Below are positions 44,601 to 52,822 of a stretch of 64,000 nucleotides of DNA, one piece after another. The stretch is from NCBI GenBank assembly GCA_025782575.1, contig JALGYY010000046.1, positions 62,001 to 126,000 on the forward strand, written 5' to 3'. The notes beneath the pieces were generated by a model. That model searched no databases and had not been told where the DNA came from. It saw only the letters and a program-made list of their open reading frames with translations. Numbering within the stretch: position 1 is the stretch's first letter; each line of letters opens with the position of its first letter. Both the position numbers and the translations under genes were made by a program. Origin of the DNA: a bacterium (lineage in GTDB: Bacteria; Orphanbacterota; Orphanbacteria; Orphanbacterales; Orphanbacteraceae).

Positions 44601-45137
44601 ACACTGAATCGGCTGATTGACAATGAACCGGTGGCGCTGGCCGGCCTCGTGACGGCGATGAAGGTCATTCTGGACAAGAAGGGCAAGTCCATGGCATTCG
44701 TAACCGTTGAGGATTTTCATGGCAGTGTGGAGGCGCTCGTTTTTGCGAGTGTCTTCAAGGAGGCGCGGGCGGCGCTGGAAAGTGAAGAGGCGCTTCTCTT
44801 TCGGGGGCGACTGAGCCTGCGTGATGAAGACCAGCCGAAAATCATCGCCAATGACGTAGTCCGTCTCAGCAAGTGCAAAGAGCGCTTTACGAAGCTCATC
44901 AGGATCTGCGCGCCACTCGAGGACTTCACCGAGGAGTCGTTGAAACAACTCCGGGGTATCTTCGATCGGCATCCGGGGAACTGTCCCGTTCAACTGCTTG
45001 TCAGGACGGAAGAGGCGGGCGATGTAGAAGTCCGTTCCCATCGATTCCGCGTGGAGCCCGGCGATGAATTGCTCGGCAATCTTCGCGAGGCGATCGGAGA
45101 GGAGCACGTGACGCTCGTCGGTAACGCCGCGGAATGA
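41685..45137 (+). CDS. dnaE: DNA polymerase III alpha subunit
   Basis: About 1150 residues, standard DnaE length. The PHP domain at the start has H-L-H-N-H-S-D-Y-S-L-L-D-G and T-D-H-G-N with its metal ligands intact, suggesting zinc binding or proofreading capacity. The polymerase core has P-G-R-G-S-A-A-G and the catalytic P-D-I-D-I-D-F near residue 404; a helix-hairpin-helix region (A-G-Y-G-F-N-K-S-H) and an OB-type domain follow. The ATG at 41685 is preferred over a TTG at 41664 because the protein then begins at A-K-D-A-S-F-V. Its stop overlaps the methyltransferase start (ATGA). Confidence 0.97.
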   Translation: MAKDASFVHLHNHSDYSLLDGALKIKDMVAAAVEQNMSALALTDHGNLFGAIHFYEQCRSAGIKPIIGSEMYLTLGSRSEKKSARRGGERNYHLVLLAKNEVGFRNLLKLSSTAFLDGFYYKPRIDPEILAERSEGIIALTACLQGPVTRPLVSGDMETARERAGLLSDIFEPGHLFAELQNHGLEEDEIVCTELPRLAKSLNLPLVATNDCHYLTPAHAESHDVLLCIGTGKDRDDPNRLRYTTNRNHFASVAEMHDLFGHVPGALANTLKIADMVDLELDLNRLLLPEVPVPEEFESLDGQLGHLCLEGVPARYDEVTPEIEERIRYELEVIKKVGYAGYFIIVRDFCAAARDRGIPVGPGRGSAAGSIVAYLLGITDVDPIKHKLLFERFLNPERVSFPDIDIDFCYVRRGEVIEYVVQKYGEMNVAQIITFGTMAARAAIRDVGRVLKVPYGDVDRIAKMVPAEVGMTLDKAEELVPELKELQKGDRNLEELMLHAHNLEGNSRHASTHAAAVLIAPGDLTDYVPLYRTSTGDKTTQWDMKACEKIGLLKMDFLGLRTLTVIHDAIKMIEREHGVKLDISRIPLDDRDTYKFLTAGKTVGIFQFESSGMRDLLVRLKPTLFEDLIAVNALFRPGPLKSGMVDDFIDRKHGRKKIEYLDPCLESILKDTYGVILYQEQVMQIAHTMGGYSLGEADILRRAMGKKDEKEMDRNRDLFVGRASDKKYTRKVAEKIFDLMAYFAGYGFNKSHSTAYGLLSYQTAYLKTHYPREFLAATMTSEMSDSDRIVKLIAECKGMKIPVLPPDVNRSQVDFQCEEKGIRFALTAVKNVGRSAIESLIETRDKSGPFHSIFHFCEELDLRLLNKRVLESLIQAGAFDEMEKNRASLLAAAEGALERASRLQTDRIRGQGSLFDDGTGGTALPEPSLPRRIPWSKSDALEREKGVLGFYVSGHPLSEYADELSLANARTDTLNRLIDNEPVALAGLVTAMKVILDKKGKSMAFVTVEDFHGSVEALVFASVFKEARAALESEEALLFRGRLSLRDEDQPKIIANDVVRLSKCKERFTKLIRICAPLEDFTEESLKQLRGIFDRHPGNCPVQLLVRTEEAGDVEVRSHRFRVEPGDELLGNLREAIGEEHVTLVGNAAE

Positions 45138-45889
45138 CCCGCCCGCTGATTGATCTCCCCGCCAACTCCTATCAGATATTTGCTGCACTCTATGATGGCG
45201 GGCGTTTCGATCGTTATTCCCTTTCTCTCGCCGATCGGGTCGAGAGCCTGGCTGAACAATACGGACCTGCTGTGGTCGAGGTAGCCTGCGGCACCGGTTC
45301 GCTGCTAGCCGGGTTGTATCGGAGCGGGCGCACCGTTCTCGGCGTCGATCTATCGCCGGATATGCTCCGATACGCAAAGGGCAAGCTGGATGGCCGCGTG
45401 GTGACGGGAGAGATGACAGCTCTTCCCGTTCGGGGTGGATGGGATCTGGCTCTCTGTTTCTATGACAGCCTGAACTATCTTCCTGACAGCGATCATCTGG
45501 CGGCGACCTTTCAGGAATTCCGTCGTATTCTCAGGTCGGGGGGGGGATTCTCTTTTGATGTCAATAATCGAGCCGCCTACGAAGAAGTGTGGGCCCACTC
45601 CTCTCCCTATGAAGTGGATAGCGAAGCGGGGCGCATCACCATCCGGACAAGCTGGGATCCGGCGCGCATGATCGGTGAGGCGGTGGTTGATGCCGAACCG
45701 GGCTACGGGGAAGATGGGATCATCTATCGATCGCGGCACTTCCAGCGTTGCTTCGAGTCGGACGAGATCGAGAGGGTTCTGGGGAAAGCAGGATTCAAGG
45801 TTCGGGAGAGGGAGACGATCGATCCGTTTCCCGAGGAGGGTGAGTTCCAGGTGGACGCGAAGGACCTCTGGCTGGTTGAGGCGATATGA
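45134..45889 (+). CDS. SAM-dependent class I methyltransferase
   Basis: 251 residues. SAM motif I V-V-E-V-A-C-G-T-G-S near residue 50, the acidic strand G-V-D-L-S-P-D-M-L and the post-motif F-Y-D-S-L-N-Y. This is a class I methyltransferase of the type often called 'methyltransferase domain 25'; substrate unknown. It is coupled to dnaE and queG by ATGA overlaps, so co-expression with replication and tRNA modification is clear but the meaning is not. Confidence 0.88.
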   Translation: MTRPLIDLPANSYQIFAALYDGGRFDRYSLSLADRVESLAEQYGPAVVEVACGTGSLLAGLYRSGRTVLGVDLSPDMLRYAKGKLDGRVVTGEMTALPVRGGWDLALCFYDSLNYLPDSDHLAATFQEFRRILRSGGGFSFDVNNRAAYEEVWAHSSPYEVDSEAGRITIRTSWDPARMIGEAVVDAEPGYGEDGIIYRSRHFQRCFESDEIERVLGKAGFKVRERETIDPFPEEGEFQVDAKDLWLVEAI

Positions 45890-46866
45890 GCGGTGAAGTG
45901 GCGGAGGTTACACCGGACGAGGCGAAGCGGATCATCGTGCGTGAGGGCCGGCTGCTCGGCTTCACAGCGCTCGGCGTTTCTCCTGTCACCCTCCCCGATG
46001 TTGAAACCGAGCGATTGCGGGAATGGCTCGGCCGAGGGTACCAGGGGACGATGGATTGGATGGCCAGGCGGCCGGAGGGGCGTACCGATGCGGAATCGCT
46101 TCTTCCCGGCGCGGCCTGCGTGCTTCTTGGCGCGCTTGAATATTACAGCGAACCGGCGCGCCCTTCTGATCCGGCCGGGGGACGTGATCCGCGAGCCCGG
46201 ATTTCGATGTATGCGGAGGGGCGTGACTACCACCGCGTATTGAAGGGGCTCTGGAAGAGGCTGATGCCGGTCATCGAGAAGGTCCTTCCAGGTGTGCAGG
46301 GGCGCTGGTTCGTCGATTCGGCGCCGATTCTGGAAAAGGCCTACGCCGAACGGGCGGGGCTCGGCTGGCGGGGCAAACATACTAATCTGATTCGGAAAGG
46401 GACAGGGTCCTGGTTTTTCATCGGCGGAATCGTGTTGGACCGCGCGCTCCCGTTCGATTCACCGGCGACGGATCATTGCGGGTCATGCACACTCTGCATT
46501 GACGCCTGTCCTACCGATGCGATCACCGAGCCCTACACAGTCGACTCGACGCGGTGCATCTCCTATCTTACAATCGAACATCATGGGGAGGTTTCCCAGG
46601 AACTGGACGATCTCTCCGGAGACTGGCTGTTCGGGTGCGATATCTGCCAGGAGGTCTGCCCCTGGAATCGCAGATTTCCCGAGGAGACACCGATCAAAGA
46701 TCTCCAGCCGAGGCCGGCGGTCAGGGATCTTTCTCTCCATGATGCTGTTCGATTAGGAAAGAGCGCTTTCGACGAACGATTCGAAGGGATGGCTATTCGC
46801 CGGGCGGGGTGGGACCGTTTTTCACGAAGCGCCGCCCGCGCCATCAGGAACAGGAAAGAAGCATGA
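45886..46866 (+). CDS. queG: Epoxyqueuosine reductase
   Basis: 326 residues. It reduces epoxyqueuosine to queuosine in tRNA (wobble G34) using cobalamin and two 4Fe-4S clusters. Cluster motifs are C-G-S-C-T-L-C-I-D-A-C-P near residue 198 and C-D-I-C-Q-E-V-C-P-W-N near 250; the conserved W-R-G-K-x-x-N-L-I near 165 is also present. No tgt, queA or cobalamin genes are visible here. It overlaps the methyltransferase and def genes by ATGA. Confidence 0.95.
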   Translation: MSGEVAEVTPDEAKRIIVREGRLLGFTALGVSPVTLPDVETERLREWLGRGYQGTMDWMARRPEGRTDAESLLPGAACVLLGALEYYSEPARPSDPAGGRDPRARISMYAEGRDYHRVLKGLWKRLMPVIEKVLPGVQGRWFVDSAPILEKAYAERAGLGWRGKHTNLIRKGTGSWFFIGGIVLDRALPFDSPATDHCGSCTLCIDACPTDAITEPYTVDSTRCISYLTIEHHGEVSQELDDLSGDWLFGCDICQEVCPWNRRFPEETPIKDLQPRPAVRDLSLHDAVRLGKSAFDERFEGMAIRRAGWDRFSRSAARAIRNRKEA

Positions 46867-47381
46867 GTTTACCAGTCAGATTATACGGCGATCCGGTACT
46901 TCGAGACCAGGCCAGGTCCGTAGATGAGATAGACAAGCAGGTACGCGTGCTGATCAAGGAAATGTATGAGACCATGCGTCTGGAGGAGGGGATCGGGCTG
47001 GCCGCTCCTCAGGTGGGTGAACGGCTTCGTCTTCTGGTGATCGATGAAACCGTGATGGAAGGCGAGGAGGAACCGAGGGCGTATATCAATCCGGTGATCG
47101 ACGCTTTTTCACAATCGAAGTCCCTGTACGAAGAGGGATGCCTGTCGATCCCCGGCATCCGCTGCGATGTGGAACGGCCGGACGCGATCCGTCTTACCTA
47201 TACCGATTTCGACGGCCAACGTCTCGTAGAAGAGGTGGACGGGTTGCACGCGCGAGTTCTGCAACATGAGATCGATCATCTTGACGGGGTTCTTTTTATC
47301 GATCGGATCAGCCGAGCACGCAGAAACCTGCTGGGCAAGAAACTCCGCAAGATTCAACGTGAGTCCAGCCTGGAATCGTGA
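46863..47381 (+). CDS. def: Peptide deformylase
   Basis: 172 residues from the ATG at 46863, which overlaps the queG stop; an in-frame extension to 46809 is inside queG. It removes the formyl group from new proteins. Motif I G-I-G-L-A-A-P-Q near residue 44, motif II E-G-C-L-S-I-P near 90 and motif III H-E-I-D-H-L near 136 supply the metal ligands Cys and two His and the catalytic Glu. The stop overlaps the next start (GTGA). Confidence 0.97.
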   Translation: MSLPVRLYGDPVLRDQARSVDEIDKQVRVLIKEMYETMRLEEGIGLAAPQVGERLRLLVIDETVMEGEEEPRAYINPVIDAFSQSKSLYEEGCLSIPGIRCDVERPDAIRLTYTDFDGQRLVEEVDGLHARVLQHEIDHLDGVLFIDRISRARRNLLGKKLRKIQRESSLES

Positions 47382-48798
47382 GTTCCCGTCTGCTACAGAT
47401 CACACTCCCGTTTCTTCTCCTACTGGTCGGCTGTGCACGGGACCTAACCGTTCGCTCAGCCCCGATCAATATTCTGCTGATCACCGTCGACACTCTACGG
47501 CCCGACCGCCTGGGCTGCTACGGCTACGCACGGGCACAAACGCCCCACATCGATCGCCTGGCGGAAAATGGAATCCTGTTCTCCGCCGCGTTCGTTCCGG
47601 TCCCCCGTACATCCCAGACGATCGCCTCGTTATTCACCGGCCTGCCTCCCGCTAGGCATGGTGTGAGGGGACTGGGGGAGATGCTGCCTGCGGACGCGAT
47701 TACTTACGCGGAGATCTTTCGTGATACGGGCTACTTTACCGGAGCGTCGGTCAGCAATTTCGTTTTGACAGGTAAAGGATTCGGCCAGGGCTTCGGCCGG
47801 TTCGTTCAGCATCCCGGAACGGGGGAGAAGAGCCGCGCCCGCCATGTGACCGATGACGCCGTGAACCTGCTACTGGACTCCGGCGAACGCCCGTTTTTTC
47901 TCTGGGTCCACTACCTCGATCCTCACTGGCCTTACTCGCCTCCCGATCCCTGGGCCGACCGATTCATCGGGAGTCCCCGGATGGATGTTCCCAGGCCGTT
48001 CGAGGAATTCTACGAGGGTTTGGTAAGCAAGGGATCGATCCTCTTTCAAAACAGCATGAGTGAGGAGATGAGGCGAGTCGCTTCGGCGCTGTATGATGGC
48101 GAGGTCGCCTACACGGATCACGAAATCGGGCGGCTGCTCGGTGCCCTCGATTCTCTGGGACTTGCCGAAAACACTGTCATCGCATTTACATCAGATCATG
48201 GCGAAAGCATGGGGAAAACGGTTACTACTATGGACACGGTGAGATGCTTTACGATGTCACTGTTCGCGTGCCTCTCATTCTCTCGCTGCCCGATGCCGAC
48301 CTGTGGCCGGGTGCCCGGCAGGCGACCGGGCAGTTTCGAATCTACGATCTTCTACCGACACTCGCAGACTATGCCGGCGTCGGCCGGGCCGGTCGTTCTG
48401 GTGAGAGCGCGCTCGCCTGGCTCGAGGGAGACCGTGAGGAGAGCAGCCGGGTGTTAATTCACTCGGAAAGCGATTACCGGCTCACGAGGGAGGAAAATCC
48501 TCGAAGGGTGAATCGCTTCGAAGGGCGGTGGCGCTCAGTGAGGGATGGTAATCATAAGCTCATCTGGATTCCCGGGGAGGGGCCGGAAACCCCCGACCTG
48601 TATGAACTCTACAATCTGGAGGACGACCCGCGGGAGAGCGAGAATCTGTTTGCAGAAAAATCCGGGGTGGCCGCGCCGTTGCTTGACTTCCTTCGAACGT
48701 GGGATGAGGCGGATCCGGGCGATCCGGGGTTTCCGGGCCGGGATACGCTGTCCGGTGAAGAGGTCCGGTCACTTCGATCCCTCGGGTATGTTCACTGA
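47378..48798 (+). pseudogene. Sulfatase-fold lipoprotein hydrolase, split by a one-base frameshift
   Basis: An alkaline-phosphatase-superfamily hydrolase (about 473 residues if repaired). It starts GTG overlapping def and has a lipoprotein signal (L-L-V-G-C near residue 20). Metal motifs I-T-V-D-T-L-R-P-D and T-S-D-H-G-E-S-M-G are present. The nucleophile region reads R-T-S-Q-T-I-A-S-L, so the formylglycine motif C-x-P-x-R is absent and a Thr nucleophile is likely; a true sulfatase is therefore doubtful. In the first frame homology stops at 48215; the second (from about 48214 to 48798) continues with the expected E-N-G-Y-Y-Y-G-H-G-E-M-L. One base seems missing at the GGGGAAAA run, 48211-48218. 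It may be an assembly error, a real mutation or, less likely, programmed slippage. Confidence 0.75.
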
Positions 48799-48865
48799 AT
48801 GGGTCGAGTCATGTCGGGAAACAGTATGTCTGTAACCTTGTAACTTCCCTGTTTTCAGCATGTTC

Positions 48866-48894
48866 TTGACATTTTCTCATGTCCCGATTATGTT
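48866..48894 (+). promoter_or_regulatory. Sigma-70-type promoter for the cysteine desulfurase gene
   Basis: TTGACA (48866-48871), a perfect -35, 17 bases, then TATGTT (48889-48894). Predicted start about 48901 is almost at the ATG (48904), implying a leaderless or nearly leaderless mRNA. No Shine-Dalgarno is visible before that ATG. Confidence 0.6.
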
Positions 48895-48903
48895 CCAATC
48901 GAT

Positions 48904-50094
48904 ATGAAACTACCAATTTATCTCGATCATCACGCGACTACTCCCTGCGATCCGGCGGTTGTGGAGGCGATGCTTCCCTATTTCGGAGAGCGGTTCGGAA
49001 ACCCGTCCAGTCGGAGCCACGCATTCGGCTGGGAAGCGGAGGACGCTGCAGAACGTGCAAGAGAGGATGTGGCCCGCCTGATCGGATGTCGGTCGAAAGA
49101 GATCGTCTTCACGAGCGGTGCCACCGAGTCGAACAATCTGGCTATTCACGGCACGCTGGCGGCATACAGATCGAAGGGCCGCCACATGATCTCATGTGTG
49201 ACGGAGCACAAGGCGGTACTCGACCCGGCGGCCGCATTTGAAAAGGCGGGGGGCGAGGTGACCTATCTGGGTGTGGATCGTCTCGGCCGGATCGTTCTGG
49301 ACGAACTGAAACAGGCGATTCGTCCGGGCACCGTTCTCGTCACTCTCATGACGGCGAATAACGAAGTCGGAACGATCCATCCGCTGGCGGAGATCGGATC
49401 GATCACTCGAGAAGCGGGTGTTTTATTTCACACGGACGCCGCGCAGGCGGCAGGCATGCTACCGATCGACGTGGAGGCGATGAAGATCGATCTCCTCTCC
49501 CTTTCGGCACACAAAATGTATGGCCCGAAAGGTGTGGGAGCGCTCTACGTGAGAAGACGGAATCCACGGGTCCGGCTTGTGCCGATATCCCAGGGGGGTG
49601 GGCACGAGCGCGGAAGGCGATCAGGTACGCTGAATGTCCCCGGCATAGTGGGTCTCGGTCGGGCGGCGTCGCTGGCTGCCAAAAATATGGCTGCCGGGGG
49701 TGAGAAAATCGCCGCGCTTCGTAATCGTCTTGAAGAGCAGATCCGCGGCGGGATCGAGTCGGTCGTACGGAACGGCGACCCCGATCATTCTCTGCCCAAT
49801 AATCTGAATATGAGCTTCCCGTGGGTGGATGGCGAATCACTTCTCATGGCGATGGAAGATGTCGCTGTATCTCCCGCATCCGCCTGTTCATCGGGAGCCC
49901 ATGAAGCATCGTACGTTCTTCTCGCGCTCGGGATTGATGATGACCTTGCCCGCAGTTCGATCCGCTTCGGACTCGGGCGTTATACGACGGAAGAGGAGAT
50001 CGACTATGCGGCGGCAAAGGTAATCGCCGCAGTCGAGCGTTTGCGCGCCTTTTCTCCTATGTTTGAAAGAGAAGCCGGCCGGGAAACGGCCTGA
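48904..50094 (+). CDS. Cysteine desulfurase (IscS/NifS family)
   Basis: 396 residues, a PLP enzyme that removes sulfur from cysteine for Fe-S cluster and other sulfur assembly. The start M-K-L-P-I-Y-L-D-H-H-A-T-T-P is typical. PLP lysine in S-A-H-K-M-Y-G near residue 203; persulfide cysteine in S-A-C-S-S-G near 327. The A-x-x-S-G-S/A-C-S-S-G loop form resembles class I NifS/IscS. It starts a small plus-strand cluster with an iscA-like gene and nadA; no iscU or iscR is present here. Confidence 0.94.
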   Translation: MKLPIYLDHHATTPCDPAVVEAMLPYFGERFGNPSSRSHAFGWEAEDAAERAREDVARLIGCRSKEIVFTSGATESNNLAIHGTLAAYRSKGRHMISCVTEHKAVLDPAAAFEKAGGEVTYLGVDRLGRIVLDELKQAIRPGTVLVTLMTANNEVGTIHPLAEIGSITREAGVLFHTDAAQAAGMLPIDVEAMKIDLLSLSAHKMYGPKGVGALYVRRRNPRVRLVPISQGGGHERGRRSGTLNVPGIVGLGRAASLAAKNMAAGGEKIAALRNRLEEQIRGGIESVVRNGDPDHSLPNNLNMSFPWVDGESLLMAMEDVAVSPASACSSGAHEASYVLLALGIDDDLARSSIRFGLGRYTTEEEIDYAAAKVIAAVERLRAFSPMFEREAGRETA

Positions 50095-50119
50095 CTGCAA
50101 TAGGGAGTTGGATTTTAGA

Positions 50120-50443
50120 ATGGTTCAGATTACGGAAAATGCGGGAACGCAGGTCAAGAAGTTGCTGGAGCGGGATGGCCGGGACGGCCTCTACCTGAGG
50201 CTGGCTGTCAGGGGGGGAGGATGCTCGGGATTCATGTACGCCCTCGAGTTCGAGATCACTCCCGCAGACGAAGACAAGGTTATCGAGATGGAAGGGGTTC
50301 GTGTGCTCCTCGATCCGAAGAGCAAGATACTACTGAGTGACATCATCCTGGATTGGTACGACGGGCTGGACGGTTCCGGTTGGCGGTGGAACAACCCCAA
50401 TGCAACCGGGACGTGCGGCTGCGGCGAATCCTTCTCGATCTGA
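50120..50443 (+). CDS. Iron-sulfur cluster assembly protein (IscA/ErpA/HesB family)
   Basis: About 107 residues from the ATG at 50120; an upstream extension to 50063 overlaps the desulfurase gene and is not homologous. The three conserved cysteines are visible: G-G-C-S-G-F and G-T-C-G-C-G-E-S-F at the C-terminus. A-type carriers deliver Fe-S clusters to apo-proteins; the neighbouring quinolinate synthase is such a 4Fe-4S enzyme. A GGGAG is 12 bases before the ATG, further than usual. Confidence 0.93.
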   Translation: MVQITENAGTQVKKLLERDGRDGLYLRLAVRGGGCSGFMYALEFEITPADEDKVIEMEGVRVLLDPKSKILLSDIILDWYDGLDGSGWRWNNPNATGTCGCGESFSI

Positions 50444-50459
50444 TCGGACGAGAATCATT

Positions 50460-51542
50460 ATGTCAGCACTCGGGGAATACGCGCCTGTCTCTCTTCCGAC
50501 TGAGGAGATCCTCGACCGGATTGCCGCCGCCAAGAAGAAACTGGGGCAGAGTACCATCATCCTCGGCCATCACTATCAGCGGGACGAAGTCTTCCGGTTC
50601 GCTGATTTCTCGGGTGATTCATTCAAGCTTGCAAGAGACGCCGCCGATCGACGTGACGCCAGGTACATCGTCTTCTGTGGTGTGCATTTCATGGCTGAAA
50701 GCGCCGACATTCTGACTGCCGATGACCAGAGCGTTCTTCTGCCCGATCTCAAAGCAGGCTGTTCCATGGCGGACATGGCGGATATCGATCAGGTGCTTGA
50801 CTGCTGGGAAGTGCTCGGACCTCGCCTGAGTCAGTCGACCATCCCCATTACCTATATGAATTCCTCGGCGGCAATCAAGGCATTCTGCGGGGAGCATGGC
50901 GGAATCGTCTGTACCTCATCGAATGCTCGATCGGTTTACCGGTGGGCTTTCGAGAGGGGGGACCGCATTCTGTTCATCCCTGATGAGCATCTGGGGCGGA
51001 ACACCGGCCACACCATGGGAATCTCCGATGATGAAATGGTCGTCTGGGATCCTCATTCTCCCGTTGGTGGTCTGACTGGCGACGAACTGGAACGGTCCCG
51101 GGTGATTCTCTGGAAGGGCTTCTGCAGTGTCCATATGACTTTTCAGCCGGAGCATTGTGATCGTATGCGCGAGCGGTTTCCGGATGTGAAGATCGTCGCT
51201 CATCCCGAATGCACGGCCGAGGTCGTGGCAAACTCCGACTACTCGGGATCCACAGAGCAGATCATTCGACTGGTGAATGAATCACCCCCCGGAACTCCAT
51301 GGGCGATCGGAACTGAGCATCATCTCGTGGCGCGGCTGAACGAACTGCTTCCCGATCATGAAGTCATGCCTCTTTCTCCCTTCGCGTGCAATTGCGCGAC
51401 CATGTGGCGCATTGATCCGATCAATCTGATGGATGTACTCGAAGGCCTTGTAGTTGGGAAGGTGATCAACCGGATTATCGTGCCGAAAGAGGTCGCCGAC
51501 CCCGCACTGATCGCTCTGGAGCGAATGCTCGCCAACGCCTGA
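50460..51542 (+). CDS. nadA: Quinolinate synthase A
   Basis: About 360 residues from the ATG at 50460; the longer in-frame extension to 50337 runs back into the previous gene. It condenses iminoaspartate with dihydroxyacetone phosphate in NAD synthesis and needs a 4Fe-4S cluster. H-H-Y-Q-R-D-E near residue 38, L-K-A-G-C-S-M-A-D near 100, H-P-E-C and the late C-N-C-A-T-M-W are visible cluster and active-site regions. The nadA and phosphate-permease stops are directly abutted (TGA then TCA), leaving no room for a terminator. Confidence 0.95.
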   Translation: MSALGEYAPVSLPTEEILDRIAAAKKKLGQSTIILGHHYQRDEVFRFADFSGDSFKLARDAADRRDARYIVFCGVHFMAESADILTADDQSVLLPDLKAGCSMADMADIDQVLDCWEVLGPRLSQSTIPITYMNSSAAIKAFCGEHGGIVCTSSNARSVYRWAFERGDRILFIPDEHLGRNTGHTMGISDDEMVVWDPHSPVGGLTGDELERSRVILWKGFCSVHMTFQPEHCDRMRERFPDVKIVAHPECTAEVVANSDYSGSTEQIIRLVNESPPGTPWAIGTEHHLVARLNELLPDHEVMPLSPFACNCATMWRIDPINLMDVLEGLVVGKVINRIIVPKEVADPALIALERMLANA

Positions 51543-52808
51543 TCAGCCGAAGATTCCCTTGAGTGTAAAGAAGAAGAAGGCAGCCAGTACGGCGCCGACG
51601 GGCAGTGTGACGATCCAGGAAAGAATGATGTTCCGGATCACCTGCAGATCGAGAGCGCCAACGCCTCGCGCCAGGCCGACGCCCATTACCGCGCCGACCA
51701 GGATGTGCGTTGTCGAGACGGGCAGGCCGGTTCGAGAGGCGAGGACCACCGTCGAAGCGGCTGCCAGCTCCGCGCAGAAACCGCGGGTCGGGGTGAGCTC
51801 GGTGATCCTCTTGCCGATCGTGCGCATGACGCGATAGCCGAGGGTGACCAGTCCCGTAACGATGCCGGCGCCACCCAGGACAAGGATCCAGATCGGCAGC
51901 TCCGAACTCTGTGCCACTTCACCGCCGGATGTAACGATGGATACTACCGCCGCCAGGGGACCGATGCCGTTGGCGACGTCATTGGAGCCATGGGCGAAGG
52001 CCATGGAGCAGGCCGTGAAGATCATCATCGGCGTAAAGACCTTTTCCACGCTGGCGAAGTGGAAATCAGCGTCCTCGTCTTCCTCGATACGGACGCGCCG
52101 GACCATGAGCCACCCGGCGAAGGCTACCAGCAGACCGAAGGCGAGGGAGACGGCCAGGCTCATCAGCGGCGTCAACTCCAGATTAAGATGTTTGAGCCCT
52201 TTGAACATCGTAACGAGGGAGATCACGAACCCTACCAGGAAGACGTAGGCCGGGCTGTACTTGATCGCGTTCTTCAGCGGAGTCTTGGTGTTCAGGATGA
52301 GTTTCCGGATGCTGATCATGAGGCCGAAGCTGATCACGCCGCCGATGAGCGGCGATATCAGCCAGCTGGCGACGATCTTGCTTATTTTGGCCCAGTTGAC
52401 GGAGTCGACGCCGATGCCGACGATTGCGAAACCGACGACGGCGCCCACGATGGAATGGGTGGTGGAGACAGGCCAGCCTTTGGTAGATGCGATCATGAGC
52501 CAGACACCGGCGGCGAGAAGCGCTGCCAGCATGCCGAAAACAAGAATCTCCGGCTGATCGATTATGGGGGTCGGATCGATAATCCCTTTTCGTATGGTTT
52601 TGGTGACGTGACCGCCGGCGATCACGGCGCCGCCGAATTCGAAGATGATGGCGATCACGATCGCCTGTCTGATCGTCAGCGCGCCGGCGCCGACGGAAGT
52701 GCCCATGGCGTTGGCCAGATCATTTGCGCCGACACCCCAGGTCATGTAGAGACCGAAGATCATGGCCAGTGCGATAAACGCCGTTCCGTATAGAGCGATG
52801 ATCTCCAT
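51543..52808 (-). CDS. Inorganic phosphate transporter (PiT family)
   Basis: A 421-residue membrane protein with about ten hydrophobic segments. The duplicated PiT signatures are G-A-N-D-L-A-N-A-M-G-T near residue 28 and G-S-N-D-V-A-N-G-I-G-P near 285, and the S-T-T-H-S/I motifs near 115 and 365. It takes up phosphate with H+ or Na+. It follows the DUF47 gene by 14 bases, the classic pairing for low-affinity phosphate uptake. Its 3' end abuts nadA. Confidence 0.94.
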   Translation of the reverse strand: MEIIALYGTAFIALAMIFGLYMTWGVGANDLANAMGTSVGAGALTIRQAIVIAIIFEFGGAVIAGGHVTKTIRKGIIDPTPIIDQPEILVFGMLAALLAAGVWLMIASTKGWPVSTTHSIVGAVVGFAIVGIGVDSVNWAKISKIVASWLISPLIGGVISFGLMISIRKLILNTKTPLKNAIKYSPAYVFLVGFVISLVTMFKGLKHLNLELTPLMSLAVSLAFGLLVAFAGWLMVRRVRIEEDEDADFHFASVEKVFTPMMIFTACSMAFAHGSNDVANGIGPLAAVVSIVTSGGEVAQSSELPIWILVLGGAGIVTGLVTLGYRVMRTIGKRITELTPTRGFCAELAAASTVVLASRTGLPVSTTHILVGAVMGVGLARGVGALDLQVIRNIILSWIVTLPVGAVLAAFFFFTLKGIFG

Positions 52809-52822
52809 CTTCAGTACCCCCG

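Noticed and set aside
48211-48218. Programmed -1 frameshift signal
   Set aside because: The run does not allow canonical tandem re-pairing (A-site AAA would face GAA) and no downstream pseudoknot was seen.
51705-52793. A 362-residue open frame on the plus strand, rich in D, G and H
   Set aside because: It is the reverse of the PiT permease, whose duplicated signatures are unmistakable; its composition is an artefact.
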